DNA of 64,000 nt from Nymphaea colorata (lineage: Eukaryota; Streptophyta; Magnoliopsida; Nymphaeales; Nymphaeaceae): the NCBI RefSeq assembly GCF_008831285.2, contig NC_045147.1:3062001-3126000 (forward strand). Direction: 5' to 3'. Position 1 is the stretch's first letter, and each line of letters starts with the position of its first letter. Positions 1-16,557 of this stretch are shown here, piece after piece. The notes below the pieces were generated by a model. It saw only the letters and a list, made by a program, of their open reading frames with translations. It was not told where the DNA came from and did no database searches. The translations under genes and the position numbers were made by a program.

Positions 1-229
1 CACATTACTTGATTCCTTGTAAACATGTATTTGCATAAACTTTGATTTGCTTGACATGTAAGGAAGAGATTTGAAGGAACTTGTAAGGAAGAAAGCAAAT
101 TTGGATCTGGAAGAAGAATATATGAACAAAATTTGCTAATCATCAGCATAAAAAGAGGTTCTAATTTCAAATAAACGGGTGGAAGTCCTTAATTTAACTT
201 GAAATTGCCCATTATAAATAAATATATAC

Positions 230-233
<4 letters not shown>

Positions 234-283
<50 letters not shown>
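234..283. repeat. (TA)n microsatellite
   Basis: Uninterrupted TA dinucleotides that lie immediately outside the left arm of the inverted-repeat element. Confidence 0.95.
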
Positions 284-285
<2 letters not shown>

Positions 286-326
286 AATGGTGACTCTAGG
301 TTTTTAAAATCACTTAGCCATCTAAT

Positions 327-1474
327 TATAACCATGTGATTCATCATGATGGACAGTTAAGAAAAAACAAAGAGAAAAAGACGATAGGTAGTTTCGTCAT
401 CTAGTATTTGGTCTCACTTTTTTCTTAATGTTTTTCTCTCAACCATCCATCTGCATCAGATGAACGGGCTTGGTTAAATGGTTGAGTGACTATAGATAGC
501 CAAAGTCATCATTTACTATGTATATATACATATATATGACGTGCGGAGCAGAATGAGCAAGTCTTGCTTATACGCAAATCCGAATAGGACAACAACAATA
601 AAAGGAGACTGGCGTCTTGTCTGTTCTGGCTGCAATCTAGCCATGAGGAGGTTGAAGAGAGCTCTAATAGGCCTTGGAGGACCGAGCCCACGTATTTGGC
701 AAAATACGGGGATGACTTGTGGCTAGGGGTGAAAGGCCAAGCAAAGACCGGATATAGCTGGTTTTCCCCACTTCCCTTCATGCCTCCCTGGTAGATGTTC
801 ATGAAGCTTACCCATTGGGTGTAGTTTTCGCAGCCAAGGAAAGATGCCTTTTTTCTAGCGCGGAAGCTATGGAAATGGCCTTTATCCCGATTTGACATGT
901 ATCATATGATACGAAATTTCAAGACGTCGACAATAAATTCATGAACTTGGGACTACATAAAGAAGAAAAAAGTGAGTGAAACGAAGTGACCCTCGGGTGA
1001 CGGGCACACGTGGAAAGATCTCTATTGGTCGGGCAGTCGAGGAACAGAGTCATAGCTCACCCACTTTGTTGATTGTCCAGGGGCGACCGGCTAGGGTCCC
1101 CAGAGAGGGGACTCTTTCTCCCATGCCTTGCTCCATCTTCCTTTTTTTTTATTGAAGCAAGCCACTGGTATAGAGGCCAGATAGAAGGTTTCTTTCACCT
1201 CAGATCAAGAAGATATATAAAGAAGGTCAAGAAGATCACGAAGCGAGGGAAGGTTGCATATATATATATATATATATATATAATGAGTGAATGATGACTT
1301 TGGCTATCTACAGTTATTCAACCATCTAACCAAGGTCATCCATCTGATGCAGACGGATGGTTGAGAGAAAAACATTGAGAAAAAAGTGAGACCAAATACT
1401 AGATGATGAAAGTATCTATCACCTTTATCTCTTTGTTCTTTCTTAACTGTCCATCACGATGGATCAAACGGTTA
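327..1474. mobile_element. Inverted-repeat element (~200-bp arms) with organellar filler
   Basis: The left arm (about 327-535) reads, in reverse complement, almost the same as the right arm (about 1263-1474). Shared landmarks on the right arm are ATGATGACTTTGGCTATCTA, GGATGGTTGAGAGAAAAACA and CTTAACTGTCCATCA. The similarity ends in AT-rich DNA on both outer sides, so no target-site duplication can be read. The interior of about 730 bp is less AT-rich and includes a mitochondrial 26S rRNA fragment. No transposase is visible. Long terminal inverted repeats around captured DNA fit a non-autonomous Mutator-like or foldback element. Alternatively, two copies of one short repeat landed in opposite orientation around a mitochondrial insertion. 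Confidence 0.7.
634..767 (+). pseudogene. rrn26: Mitochondrial 26S rRNA fragment (nuclear insertion)
   Basis: The stretch matches the conserved large-subunit rRNA segment in E. coli domain II, including ATCTAGCCATGAG, CCTTGGAGGACCGA, GGGATGACTTGTGGCTAGGG, GTGAAAGGCCAA and GATATAGCTGGTTTTCC. Wording specific to plant mitochondria (GAGAGCTCTAA, GGCAAAATACGGGG) separates it from plastid and cytosolic rRNA. Similarity stops abruptly at about 768. The copy has scattered differences, so it is a decayed nuclear copy and not a working rRNA. Neighbouring interior sequence (540-633 and 768-1258) may also be organellar, but I could not identify it. Confidence 0.85.
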
Positions 1475-4180
<2,706 letters not shown>

Positions 4181-4189
4181 CCAATATAC

Positions 4190-5082
4190 TATAACATAAA
4201 CCTCATTTACAAAATCTAAAAAGGAGGACATATCCATTAATGAATATGTTAAACAAGCCAAATTAATAACCCAGGAGCTTGCAGTCGCCACTAAGCTTAT
4301 TGATAAACAGGATCTAATGATGTATAGTCTATGTGGGCTGCTAAATGAGTATTTGACATTTAAGTCATCCATAGGTAATCAAATAAAGCATACGAGTCTA
4401 AATGAATTGCACTACTTTTGATTTAAAATTCTCATATTGCCAATTTAAGAGAAATGAAAAGGATGAGGCTCTTCTCTTATTTGTCATTATTGCCTAAAGC
4501 CAACATATAAGGGTTCCCTATCAATAAAATAATAACAAAGGAAATTTTATAAATGAAGATATCAAGGGACAAACAAGAAGTTGAGAACAAGAAATAAAAC
4601 CAAAACAAAATCTATAAATGGCATAAGTTGTATGTCAAATATGTGGTAAGTGTTGACCCACTGCAAAGCCATGCCAACAAATTACTCATCTCAAAAAAAT
4701 AAATGGTCAAAACCACAGGCATACTTGGTTGGAGTCTCTAGTGCTTGGGAATGAATATTGGTATTTAAGTTCATGAGTGATGTATCATACCTTAGAGGTG
4801 CCAACATATCATACTACCAACAACTTGGAACAATATATCATTTCATGATCTTTATTAAGCTAGGCCAATGTAAAAATTGGTCATAATTCTCATGTGATTA
4901 TTTATTGTATAAGGTTGACCATTCTTCACCATGATAAAGATAAATTCAAATTGAGAGAGATCTTGCATGTTCCACAAATTAGTATGATTTTCTTATTTGT
5001 TCAAATGCTGACAAAGGATAACAACATTTGTGTTAATTTATTTTTTTCTTGTAATGATATTAAAGAACAATTAGTGGGATAG
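4190..5082 (+). mobile_element. Ty1/copia fragment: gag, zinc knuckle, protease region
   Basis: Plus-strand reading near 4200-4430 gives a copia gag (UBN2-type) peptide with INEYVKQAKLITQELA followed by SLCGLLNEYLTF. Near 4630-4660 there is a zinc-knuckle remnant (CQICGKC). At 4894-5082 the reading EILHVPQI...LTKDNNICV...FSCNDIKEQL matches the region between protease and integrase in RE-type copia polyproteins. Stops and frameshifts interrupt every part. No LTRs are evident, and integrase, RT and RNase H are missing on this strand before the next remnant begins. It is a truncated dead copy. Confidence 0.75.
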
Positions 5083-5714
5083 TACTTAAGATAAATCTAA
5101 TAGTCACTATCGCTTACCAAAATTACATAGGAATTGTGACCATTTGTTGGTAGGAAGGAGTTGCCTTATTCCCAAGTACACCTAATATTACATTTCTTTT
5201 CCTAGGAGCTTCTCTTTGATTTTTGTTTCATTCTTATTTTCCTTTGTCCATGGCTTTGCATCCTACTTACCTTACTTCAATTCAAGAAAAATAGCTAATG
5301 GAGGAAAAGTGATCTTGCTAATTACTCCCCCTACCTGAATCCAATCTGTCCATATAATACTTCTCTCTATACCCAAAAAAAGAAAAGAAAAAAGAAAAAT
5401 AGTAACACTTGATTGTAATTTAAATGGATAAATTACATATTGCACATTTAGAGGCCCTAATCTTTTTGGAAAGTTAAGCTATCACTTAGTTTTGGTGCAA
5501 CAAAGTTCAGTCACTATAGAGTGGCATGTGCTACAAACTGAAATTTAACTCTCCATGTACTTAACTAATGTTAAGCTCATACTTGGTTTGATAATATACC
5601 AATATACAATATCATTGAATTTGTTTCAAATGCACTTTTGAAGTTAAATCCTACTCATTAATCTCAATGGTTGTCAAGATAGATTTCTTCAATCTTCCTA
5701 TACTTGTATTTGAA
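5083..5714. other. Intergenic between copia remnants
   Basis: AT-rich with a purine-rich run near 5371-5400. No coding signal recognised. It may contain eroded LTR sequence of either neighbouring copia remnant. Confidence 0.4.
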
Positions 5715-6544
5715 GTTAAAGTCTACTCATTAATCGAGAAAGAGTGTTTAGCTTGAATGTGAGGTTGTCAAAAGTAATTTGAGCAAGAAGTTTTGTGAGA
5801 ATGTCAGCTAGCTGATCAGCACTAGGAATATAATGAACCTGAAGATGATTCTTTGCGATGTGATCTCAAACAAAATGGACATCGATCTCAATATATTTGC
5901 TTCTATTATGAAATACAGGATTGGCAGAGGAAGAGACAACACTTATGTTATCACACCACAAATGAGGAACATGCGGCATGGTGATGTGTAATTCCTAAAG
6001 TAAATACGTGAGTCATAAAACCTCAGAGGAACAAGATGCTAAAGAATGGTATTCAGCTTCAGTGCTTGATGTGAGATTAGATATGGGCTCTCTAGCATGT
6101 TTGGACAGCTTAAAGGTGGTCGACATGGGTGTCAAGTGGGGTTTTGTATCAACCATGTTTGTTTTCTAGAGAAGATCAAGTCATGTATTTTTCTTGAGAA
6201 AGAAACAGACCTTTGGAAGAGAATGTTGCTTGTATGCCCAAAAAATAGTACAGGAGGTCAAGGTCTTTGATGCCAAACTCTTGATCTATAGTGTGAATAA
6301 TAGACTGAATAATAGTAGCATTATTGCCTGTAATAATGATGTCATCAACATAAATCAAAATATATAGTATTGAATCTAGCTGCAACCGCATAAAAATAGA
6401 GGGATCCACTTTAGAGCCAATGAAACCCAATGAAACCAAGAAGGTAGCAACAACACAACCAGCTCCAATGTTTACACTGGAGGAGATCACGCCCATACCA
6501 ACAACATCAGATCCAAAATTGTCGCTAAAAGAGATCACACCCAT
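5715..6544 (-). mobile_element. Ty1/copia RT-RNase H remnant with internal deletion
   Basis: The minus-strand frame at 6544-6176 contains LGFIGSKVDPSIF, the catalytic copia RT motif YVDDIIITGN, and LLYYFLGIQ followed by LFLSQEKYM. Reading continues through KTNMVDTKPHLTPMST near 6150 and then jumps directly to the late RNase H motifs: STEAEYHSLA near 6050, LWCDN near 5950, RSKYIEID near 5880, and HYIPSADQLADILTK near 5800. The linker and the first half of RNase H, which normally lie between the two blocks, are absent. Several stops confirm decay. It lies opposite to the copia remnants on both sides, so it is a separate insertion. Confidence 0.85.
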
Positions 6545-7249
6545 ACTAAAGATAACGTAAATCTCAGTATGGCAACTATCTCAGGAAAAAGGGGAAACTC
6601 ATGATTTTGTAAATCAATTAAATCCCAAGAAATGTGGGATTGATATGTGTGCACATTGAATATAAATAAAATCTCTTGTCTTGTGAAAATTAACAAGAAA
6701 GAGATATTTTCTATTGTGGACATAGACTAAAAGTCGAACCACGTTAAATGGTGTCTTTTTCCCTTTTACTGTCTTCTCTTTGGTGTGTGGTTTTCTAGTT
6801 CTAATGATTTTTCAAAGTTGCAATCTCATGATATGAAGTAGTTAATGATTTATGACACAATTTTCATGTGTCCACTTTTGTTAAACAAAGAAAAGACTTT
6901 TTTTGACATAAAGCGGCTTGGAACAATACTTTTTAATCTAGAGTTTCTTTGAGTTTGACATTTTGGTTGCCTCTTAACTTTTGAAAATTAGGAGCATATA
7001 GTTTACTGGACCCATTTAAAATCAAATAAAATTAGAAAAGTCACTAGAAATTAATCATGTGGGACACCTCTAACATGAAAATTTGGACTTGTGTATTTAA
7101 GTCAAGTTTAAAAAATGAAAGCAGTTGACATTAAAATGATTTTTCATTTATTAATTTAGCTTACATTTTGTTTGTTTTCAATTATTAAACTAACTTATCA
7201 TAAATAGAGAAAAATTCCAACAATATATGTACCTCAAAATGATCTAAAA
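6545..7249. other. Intergenic, possible LTR debris
   Basis: AT-rich DNA. A TATA-like stretch near 6660 (ATATAAATAAAATCTCTTG) beside a purine-rich stretch might belong to an eroded LTR. Nothing coding was recognised. Confidence 0.35.
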
Positions 7250-10975
<3,726 letters not shown>

Positions 10976-11909
10976 CATGTATGAGTTTGTTCTATTTGTG
11001 ATTATAAAGGAAAAATTTGAAATAAAAAAACCTCATAATGATGAATTTCTTGTATGGGTCAAAAACCCAAAATAAAAAACTTAAGCTCATAGCAAGCAAT
11101 AATAGTCGGAACAGACCAATCAAAACAAGGCTCTACCAGATCTCTATAGAAGGAGGTTGTTGTTTTGCTTAGAATAGGCATATCCTTGTTCTGTCCTGAA
11201 TCTAGAAATGCAGAGTTTATTGTGCAATCTATGTTCTTGGAAGAGATTATCAAAAGTTGCATTTTATGATCGAGTGCAATGATGCTAAAAATTTCTTGAA
11301 AAAGGTGGTTACTAGTCTTCTAATCTTTTGAGAGAGGGTGGGGAAGATTTTGCTCGTGAGCGGTTGGATTGTTGTAACAATTTAAGAAGAATCCTAAAGA
11401 ATTTTAAAGACAGGAGGATGAGGTTTAGTATTGTTGAACATTTAAACAAATAGATTTCACACATCTCGTTGTAATATCATAGTTGACACGATTGGCCTTC
11501 TTTTAACTCATTCACCATCAAACTCCGGAGTTTTATGGGGATCAATTTTCAGCAAACGAAGATGATGATCTCAGTTTGGTTTGATTCTTTAAATTATTGT
11601 TAATCTTTTGTTTTTTTTTTTTTTTTGCTTGTGGTGATTCTTTATGTACAAGTTACAACTGTTATTTTGGTTTAAGGAGTCCTCTCTCTGATTGATTGGC
11701 ATCAGAACTCTTGTTTCTTCATTTGTGCTCGAGTCAAGCTTTAGGCATTGCTAATAGTAAGAACAACATGGGAGTGGTGTGACCATACATTGTGTAGGTT
11801 CCAAGAAACACATTTTTTGTTGGTTATTTTGCACATATGATGAAAATAGAATAAAATACATTAGTTTAAATAAAAATCACACTTTCTATTATTTTGTTTA
11901 AAGATGGAC
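10976..11909. other. Intergenic with poly-T run
   Basis: AT-rich, no gene recognised. It contains a T run at about 11608-11626. It may include the eroded 3' LTR of the preceding copia element. Confidence 0.4.
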
Positions 11910-12090
11910 AGGGGCGAAGCCAGAAATTTCCTTCTAAGAGTCACTAGTAGTAAATTTTAATTTTTTAAGCGGCATCAAGATGTGAATGAGAAAATTTTCC
12001 CTAAGGTTTCGATATAAAAAATAAGTACTTTTGTGAGGCTTGTGCTGGCAATTGCCCACATGTTGTCCACGCCCTTTCTTGCCCTTAAGA
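11910..12090. mobile_element. Diverged member of the GGGGCGRAGCCAG short-element family
   Basis: It begins AGGGGCGAAGCCAGAAATTT, the same end motif as the elements at 26957 and 35306, followed by AT-rich sequence of similar style. The right end is degenerate and no target-site duplication is visible. Confidence 0.4.
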
Positions 12091-12364
12091 AGATTAGACC
12101 TAATAGGAAATTATATAAGATTTATATTCATTATTTAGGGGGAAGTTAGATGTTATTTTAAACATAGACAAAAACTTTCTTCCTTTTTTCGTTTCTGTAC
12201 ATTTTCTCTACTCCAATTTCCATAGATTTTCCCTTTTGATGCCAGGGAACTTAAGGAAAAACATCCACTTGTTTGCATCTACCCATTTGGTCTCATCTCC
12301 ACATATATTAGAGAAGTTTTTCTCTTGCCTCTTTTGGTTGAAATCTTGCTAGCGAGATTAACAA

Positions 12365-13678
12365 TGTTGGAGCCCGTGGCCGGGAGGGATGCCGGAGGCA
12401 GCCGACCACGGTCCAAATCCGCCAGGATCTCGCTCGGCGGGAGAGGGAGACAATGGAACAGTAACCGGTGGCAGGTTGCAGGCGTGTGCAGGAGGAGACA
12501 CGTGAAGACGACGAGGAAGAACGGTGCAAGCAGGGAAAATGCGTGCAAATGGCGGAAGGAGGAAGGCGTCTGAGGCACCAGCGACGAAGGACGAAGCCTC
12601 CCCAACCCGAAATAGGCGTCAGGCTGGAGAGAGCTCGGTGGAGGCATCGGTGGGAGCTCGGGCGAACCAGGAAATGAAGCTAACAGAGAGAAGGTGGGGA
12701 AGAAAGTTCATCATACCCATTCATGGTGAAAGCATCGAAATCTTGAGGGGCTGCCGCCGGGAAAAGCTTCCGGCGACCTTCTGGGAATGGCGTCCAGGAA
12801 TCTCCCCTCTCAGGGTTCCAATTCAATCACCAAAATCCAGCCATGGCTGCCCTTCCCTCTTAAGGGAAGAGGATGAAGGCAACGGCCTCCCACGTGAGCC
12901 GTGGGAGGTGGCTGACCACTGAACCGGTTCGACAGCCCTGTCGAACCGGGTCGGTGTGGTGAACTAGCCCGGATCTCTCGTGAGACCCGGGTCCAAAACT
13001 AAGACGATAAAAATGGGTTCGGACCCCAGTCCAGGAACCCCCAGAAAATCCGCGCCCGGATCCATAAAGCTGCGCCTGGATCCAGGTCTACAAAAGAGAT
13101 GGCCCAACCCGCCATACAAGTCCGGACCTGTGTCCGGTTATTCCCTGAGTGTCCCCCTATACAGTGTCTTGCCCTACTCGTCGTGTTCGGCGTCACCGAG
13201 GGGACGAATCTCGTCAGGTGGACTCCTGTGTCCCCCTGGTGCTCCCTCTGGCTCAGCTCGCTCGGGCGTCGCCTGGTCCTTCAGTCGGCTGGGCATGGGG
13301 GCGTCGACCAGGGTGGCCGAAGCCTAGGCTGCGCCTTGCTCTGGTCGCAGGTCGGTCTGGCAGCAACCAGCGACATAGCAGCCTTCCTCAGTTTCCTCTG
13401 GCCTCGGCCCGGTCTGGGCGATGGAGGCCAAGCCTCCTGAGATAACCTCCCTAGCGATTTGTTCCCTCTGTCGGGCTGCAGGATCAACCTCCCTTGAGTT
13501 CCTTCGGGAAGTCCTCAGCCCACGTCTCTCTCCGTGAGCCTCCCTTGCCGTCGATTCGGGGTCGTCATCGCCGCATTCCTCCGTGTTAGCCTCCCTGGCC
13601 ATCAAGTGCCCTCCGCCTATAGCCTTGTCCGTGTCAAAGATGCCCCTTTCCCTGGCCGCCTTCGGGCGGGCTGTGTCA
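12365..13678 (-). repeat. 3' LTR of chromovirus
   Basis: Direct repeat of 21389-22694. On the minus strand it ends GGCTCCAACA, giving the usual CA end. Its start is best placed at TGACAC (plus-strand 13678), directly after the polypurine tract. The copy-to-copy match reaches only to about 13671. Numerous plus-strand open frames here are chance frames in GC-rich LTR sequence. Confidence 0.9.
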
Positions 13679-13692
13679 GATCCACCCCTCTT
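13679..13692 (-). other. Polypurine tract
   Basis: The minus strand reads AAGAGGGGTGGATC directly upstream of TGACAC, between the end of the integrase ORF and the 3' LTR. This is where plus-strand synthesis of an LTR retrotransposon is primed. Confidence 0.7.
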
Positions 13693-13707
13693 AGATGGAG
13701 CATGTCT

Positions 13708-14736
13708 CTAGGCTCCTACCAAGGGAAACCTCCCTGCTAGGTCATTGGCGTCTTCCCAAGTAGGGCCCCCTTCCTGTCCGTCCCACTCGACGAGGTACTC
13801 GCGCCGGGTTACTCCATCTTTTCGCACCTTGCGACTGCGCAGTAGCCTCCGTGGTATGGGAAGCTCATTCGGGTCCTCCTCGCTGGAAGTCGGCGGGGCT
13901 CCTTGGTATGGCTTGAGTCTCCCTACGTGAAAAACTGGATGAACGCGGGCGTGGGCGGGTAATACCAGCATGTAGGCGGCCTTGCCGTGGCGTGCTTCTA
14001 TCCGGTAAGGCCCATAGTACCGGGGTAGAAGTTTGGAGTAAGGCCTCCCGAAGAGTCTTTTGAGCCACGCCCAATCTCCTACAGCGAATTCTCGTTCGGT
14101 CCTTCCCTTGTTATGCTGCAACTGCATCCGGCTCTTGGCCCTTTCGAGGTTGGTGCGAAGAATCCGCAAAACCTCGTCGCGGTCAAGCAGGGCGTGTTCT
14201 AGATCCTCCTCACCCGCTAGGCCGGGTTCGTAGCTCCTTAGTGTGGGCGGCGGTCGCCCATATACCGCCTGGAAGGGGGTCATTCCGATTGACGAGTGGA
14301 GGCTAGTGTTGTAAGCTCACTCGCACCAAGAGAGGTATTTGACCCATGATGAAGGTCTATGCCCAGAAAAGCTCCGTAAGTATGTTTCAATGGTGCGGTT
14401 CACCACTTCCGTCTGCCCGTCAGTTTGGGGGTGGTGTGCGGAGCTGAAGAGCACCTTAGTGCCAGCAAGCCGGGTGTACTCCTTCCAAAAATCGCTGATA
14501 AAAATGCTGTCCCGGTCGCAAACCATGGTGCGAGGCATCCCGTGGTGCCTTCCAACCCACTCTTGATAGGTTTCGGCGACTAGGCGGGCTGTATACAAGC
14601 GAGGCAGGGCTGCAAAGTGGCCATGCTTGGTGAGCCTGTCCACTACGACCAAAATGGCTTCCTTTCCGCCCGAGCGTGGGAGGGCGTCTATGAAGTCCAT
14701 GGAGACGTCCTCCCATGGCCGGTCGGGAATCAGCAA
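13708..14736 (-). pseudogene. Chromovirus integrase and chromodomain (one internal stop)
   Basis: This is the C-terminal part of pol. Frame 14736-14317 has the DDE core: MDFIDALP with the first Asp, MVCDRDSIFISDFW with the second Asp, and HHPQTDGQTEVVNRTIE with the Glu. An in-frame stop after LSWCE at about 14314-14316 splits it from 14283-13708. That part continues with MTPFQAVYGRPPP, the GPYRIEARHGKAAYML C-terminal integrase module, HPVFHVGRLKPYQG, and a chromodomain (SRKVRKDGVTRREYLVEWDG then TWEDANDL). Chromodomains of this kind guide insertion toward marked chromatin. The stop position normally holds Trp, so one G-to-A change explains it. Confidence 0.9.
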
Positions 14737-14781
14737 GGGGCAGAGGTGGCCCGGGGTTTTTGCGGTCTCGTACTTTTCTCG

Positions 14782-16557
14782 CTAGCATATGGGGCAACTC
14801 TTGACGTATTGGGTCACATAAGCCTTGATTCCCTTCCACCAAAAGTCGGCAGCCACCCTTGCCTGTGTCTTGTCTCGTCCTTCGTGGCCCATGGCGGGCA
14901 GGTCGTGGTGGTGCCGTATAATTTCTTTGCACAAGGGGTGTCCTTGGGGGATGACAACCTTGCCGTCCTTGTAGAGAAGTCCTCCCTTAGCTGTATACAA
15001 GGGGATGCTGCCGGGATTGGACTGAACCGAGGATAAGAGGAGTCGGAGGGCATCGTCATTCTCTTGGGCTTCCCGTATGCGGTCCCACAGACTGGTCATT
15101 GGGGCCGATATGGTAAGGAGGGCCTCGGGGACTCGTGATAGGGCATCGGCTGCTGAATTGTCTACCTCCCATTTGTACTCAATGGCGAAGTCGTAACATA
15201 GGACCCGTGCAATCCACCTTTGCTGAGTGGGGGTGGAAATCCGTTGGGCCAAGAGATACTTCAAGCTCACGTGATCAGTCCTCACCATGAAGCACTGCCC
15301 AATCAAGTATGGTCGCCACTTCTCTACGACGACAGCGATGGCCAACATGTCTCGTTCATAGGTGGAAAACCAGTTTGCCCGCCTGTTGAGAGCTTTGCTA
15401 ATATAGGCAATGGGATGCCTGTCTTGGATGAGGACTGCCCCTATCCCAGCCTCACACGCGTCGGTCTCCACCACGAAGGTTTTGGTGAAGTCCGGCAATG
15501 ACAGTACGGGGGCCGTTGTCATGGCCACCTTGAGCCTCTCGAACGCATCCTTATCCTCTTCCATCAAGTTCCAGCCCCCCTTTTGTAGCATCCGAGTGAG
15601 AGGGGAGGCGATGTGCCTATAATGCTTGACGAATCGGCGATAGTACCCGGTGAGTCTGAGGAATCCTCTCATCTCTCGAGGGGATTTTGGAACCGGACAA
15701 TCAACCATGGCCTCAATCTTCGTAGGGTCAGCCTTGACCCCCTCGGCGGTGACTATGTGCCCCAAGTACGCAACCTCTGACTGACCGAAACTGCATTTGG
15801 TCTGCTTGGCATATAGGTGATGCTCACGGAGTGGCTCTAGGACTGTCCGGAGGTGCTTAACGTGGTCCTCGATGGTGGCGCTGTAGATTAGCACGTCATC
15901 GAAGAAAACCAAGATTCCCTTGCGGAGATGGGCGCGGAATATGTCATTCATGCACCGTTGGAAGGTGGTCGGTGCATTTGTCAACCCGGAGGGTATGACC
16001 ATGAACTCGAAGTGTCCATCGTGGGTGCAGAAGGCAGTCTTTGGGATGTCTTCTGGGGCCATTCGAATCTAAAAATACCCAGACCTGAAGTCAATCTTGG
16101 AGAAGAATCGGGCGCCGGAGAGCTCATCCAATAGTTCGTCTATTACAAGAATTAGATGCTTGTCCTTGAGGGTGGCCTCATTGAGAGCCCGGTAATCAAC
16201 ACAGAATCTCCAAGTCTCGTCGTGCTTCTCGACTAGGAGAACCGGGGAAGAAAAAGCACTAGAGGAGGGTCGAATGAGTCCCTCCTTCAACATCTCCTTC
16301 ACTTGTCTTTCAAGCTCTCCCTTTTGGGCGTGGGCGTACCTATACGGTCGCACGTATACGGCTGTCGTGCCGGGCAAGAGTTGGATATAATGATCGTGTG
16401 CTCGTGGGGGAGGCAGCCCTTTAGGCTCTTGGAATACATCTGTGTACTCCCCCAAGAGGAGGGAGATGGGCACGGGGGTGTCTTCTTTGCTGGCACGGGT
16501 AAGCTGGTTCTTGGGCCTGCAGGGCCCGTATTGCCTCTCTCGATGGTACTGGCCCAT
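14782..16557 (-). pseudogene. Chromovirus reverse transcriptase, RNase H and integrase zinc finger
   Basis: Frame 16557-16069 starts RT with LLGEYTDVFQEPKGLPP, SPVLLVEKHDETWRFCVDYR and KIDFRSGYF. It is cut by a stop at about 16066-16068 and continues 16062-14782 with RMAPEDIPKTAF, the catalytic LVFFDDVLIYS near 15900, RNase H (FVVETDACEAGIGAVL near 15490 and NSAADALSR near 15150), and the integrase HHCC finger (HHHDLPAMGHEGRDKTQ ... KSCPIC) ending at another stop (14779-14781). Both stops sit where a Gln codon is expected. The frame entering RT differs from that of gag-protease. The shift lies near 16470-16560. Confidence 0.93.

Noticed and set aside
12279-13605. Many overlapping open frames of 60-190 codons in and around the LTRs
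   Set aside because: The GC-rich LTR gives chance open frames on all strands. The same region recurs at 21389-22694, which shows it is LTR and not gene sequence.
14456-15059. Long alternative frames opposite or shifted to the integrase and RNase H frames
   Set aside because: They overlap recognised pol domains and carry no motif of their own.
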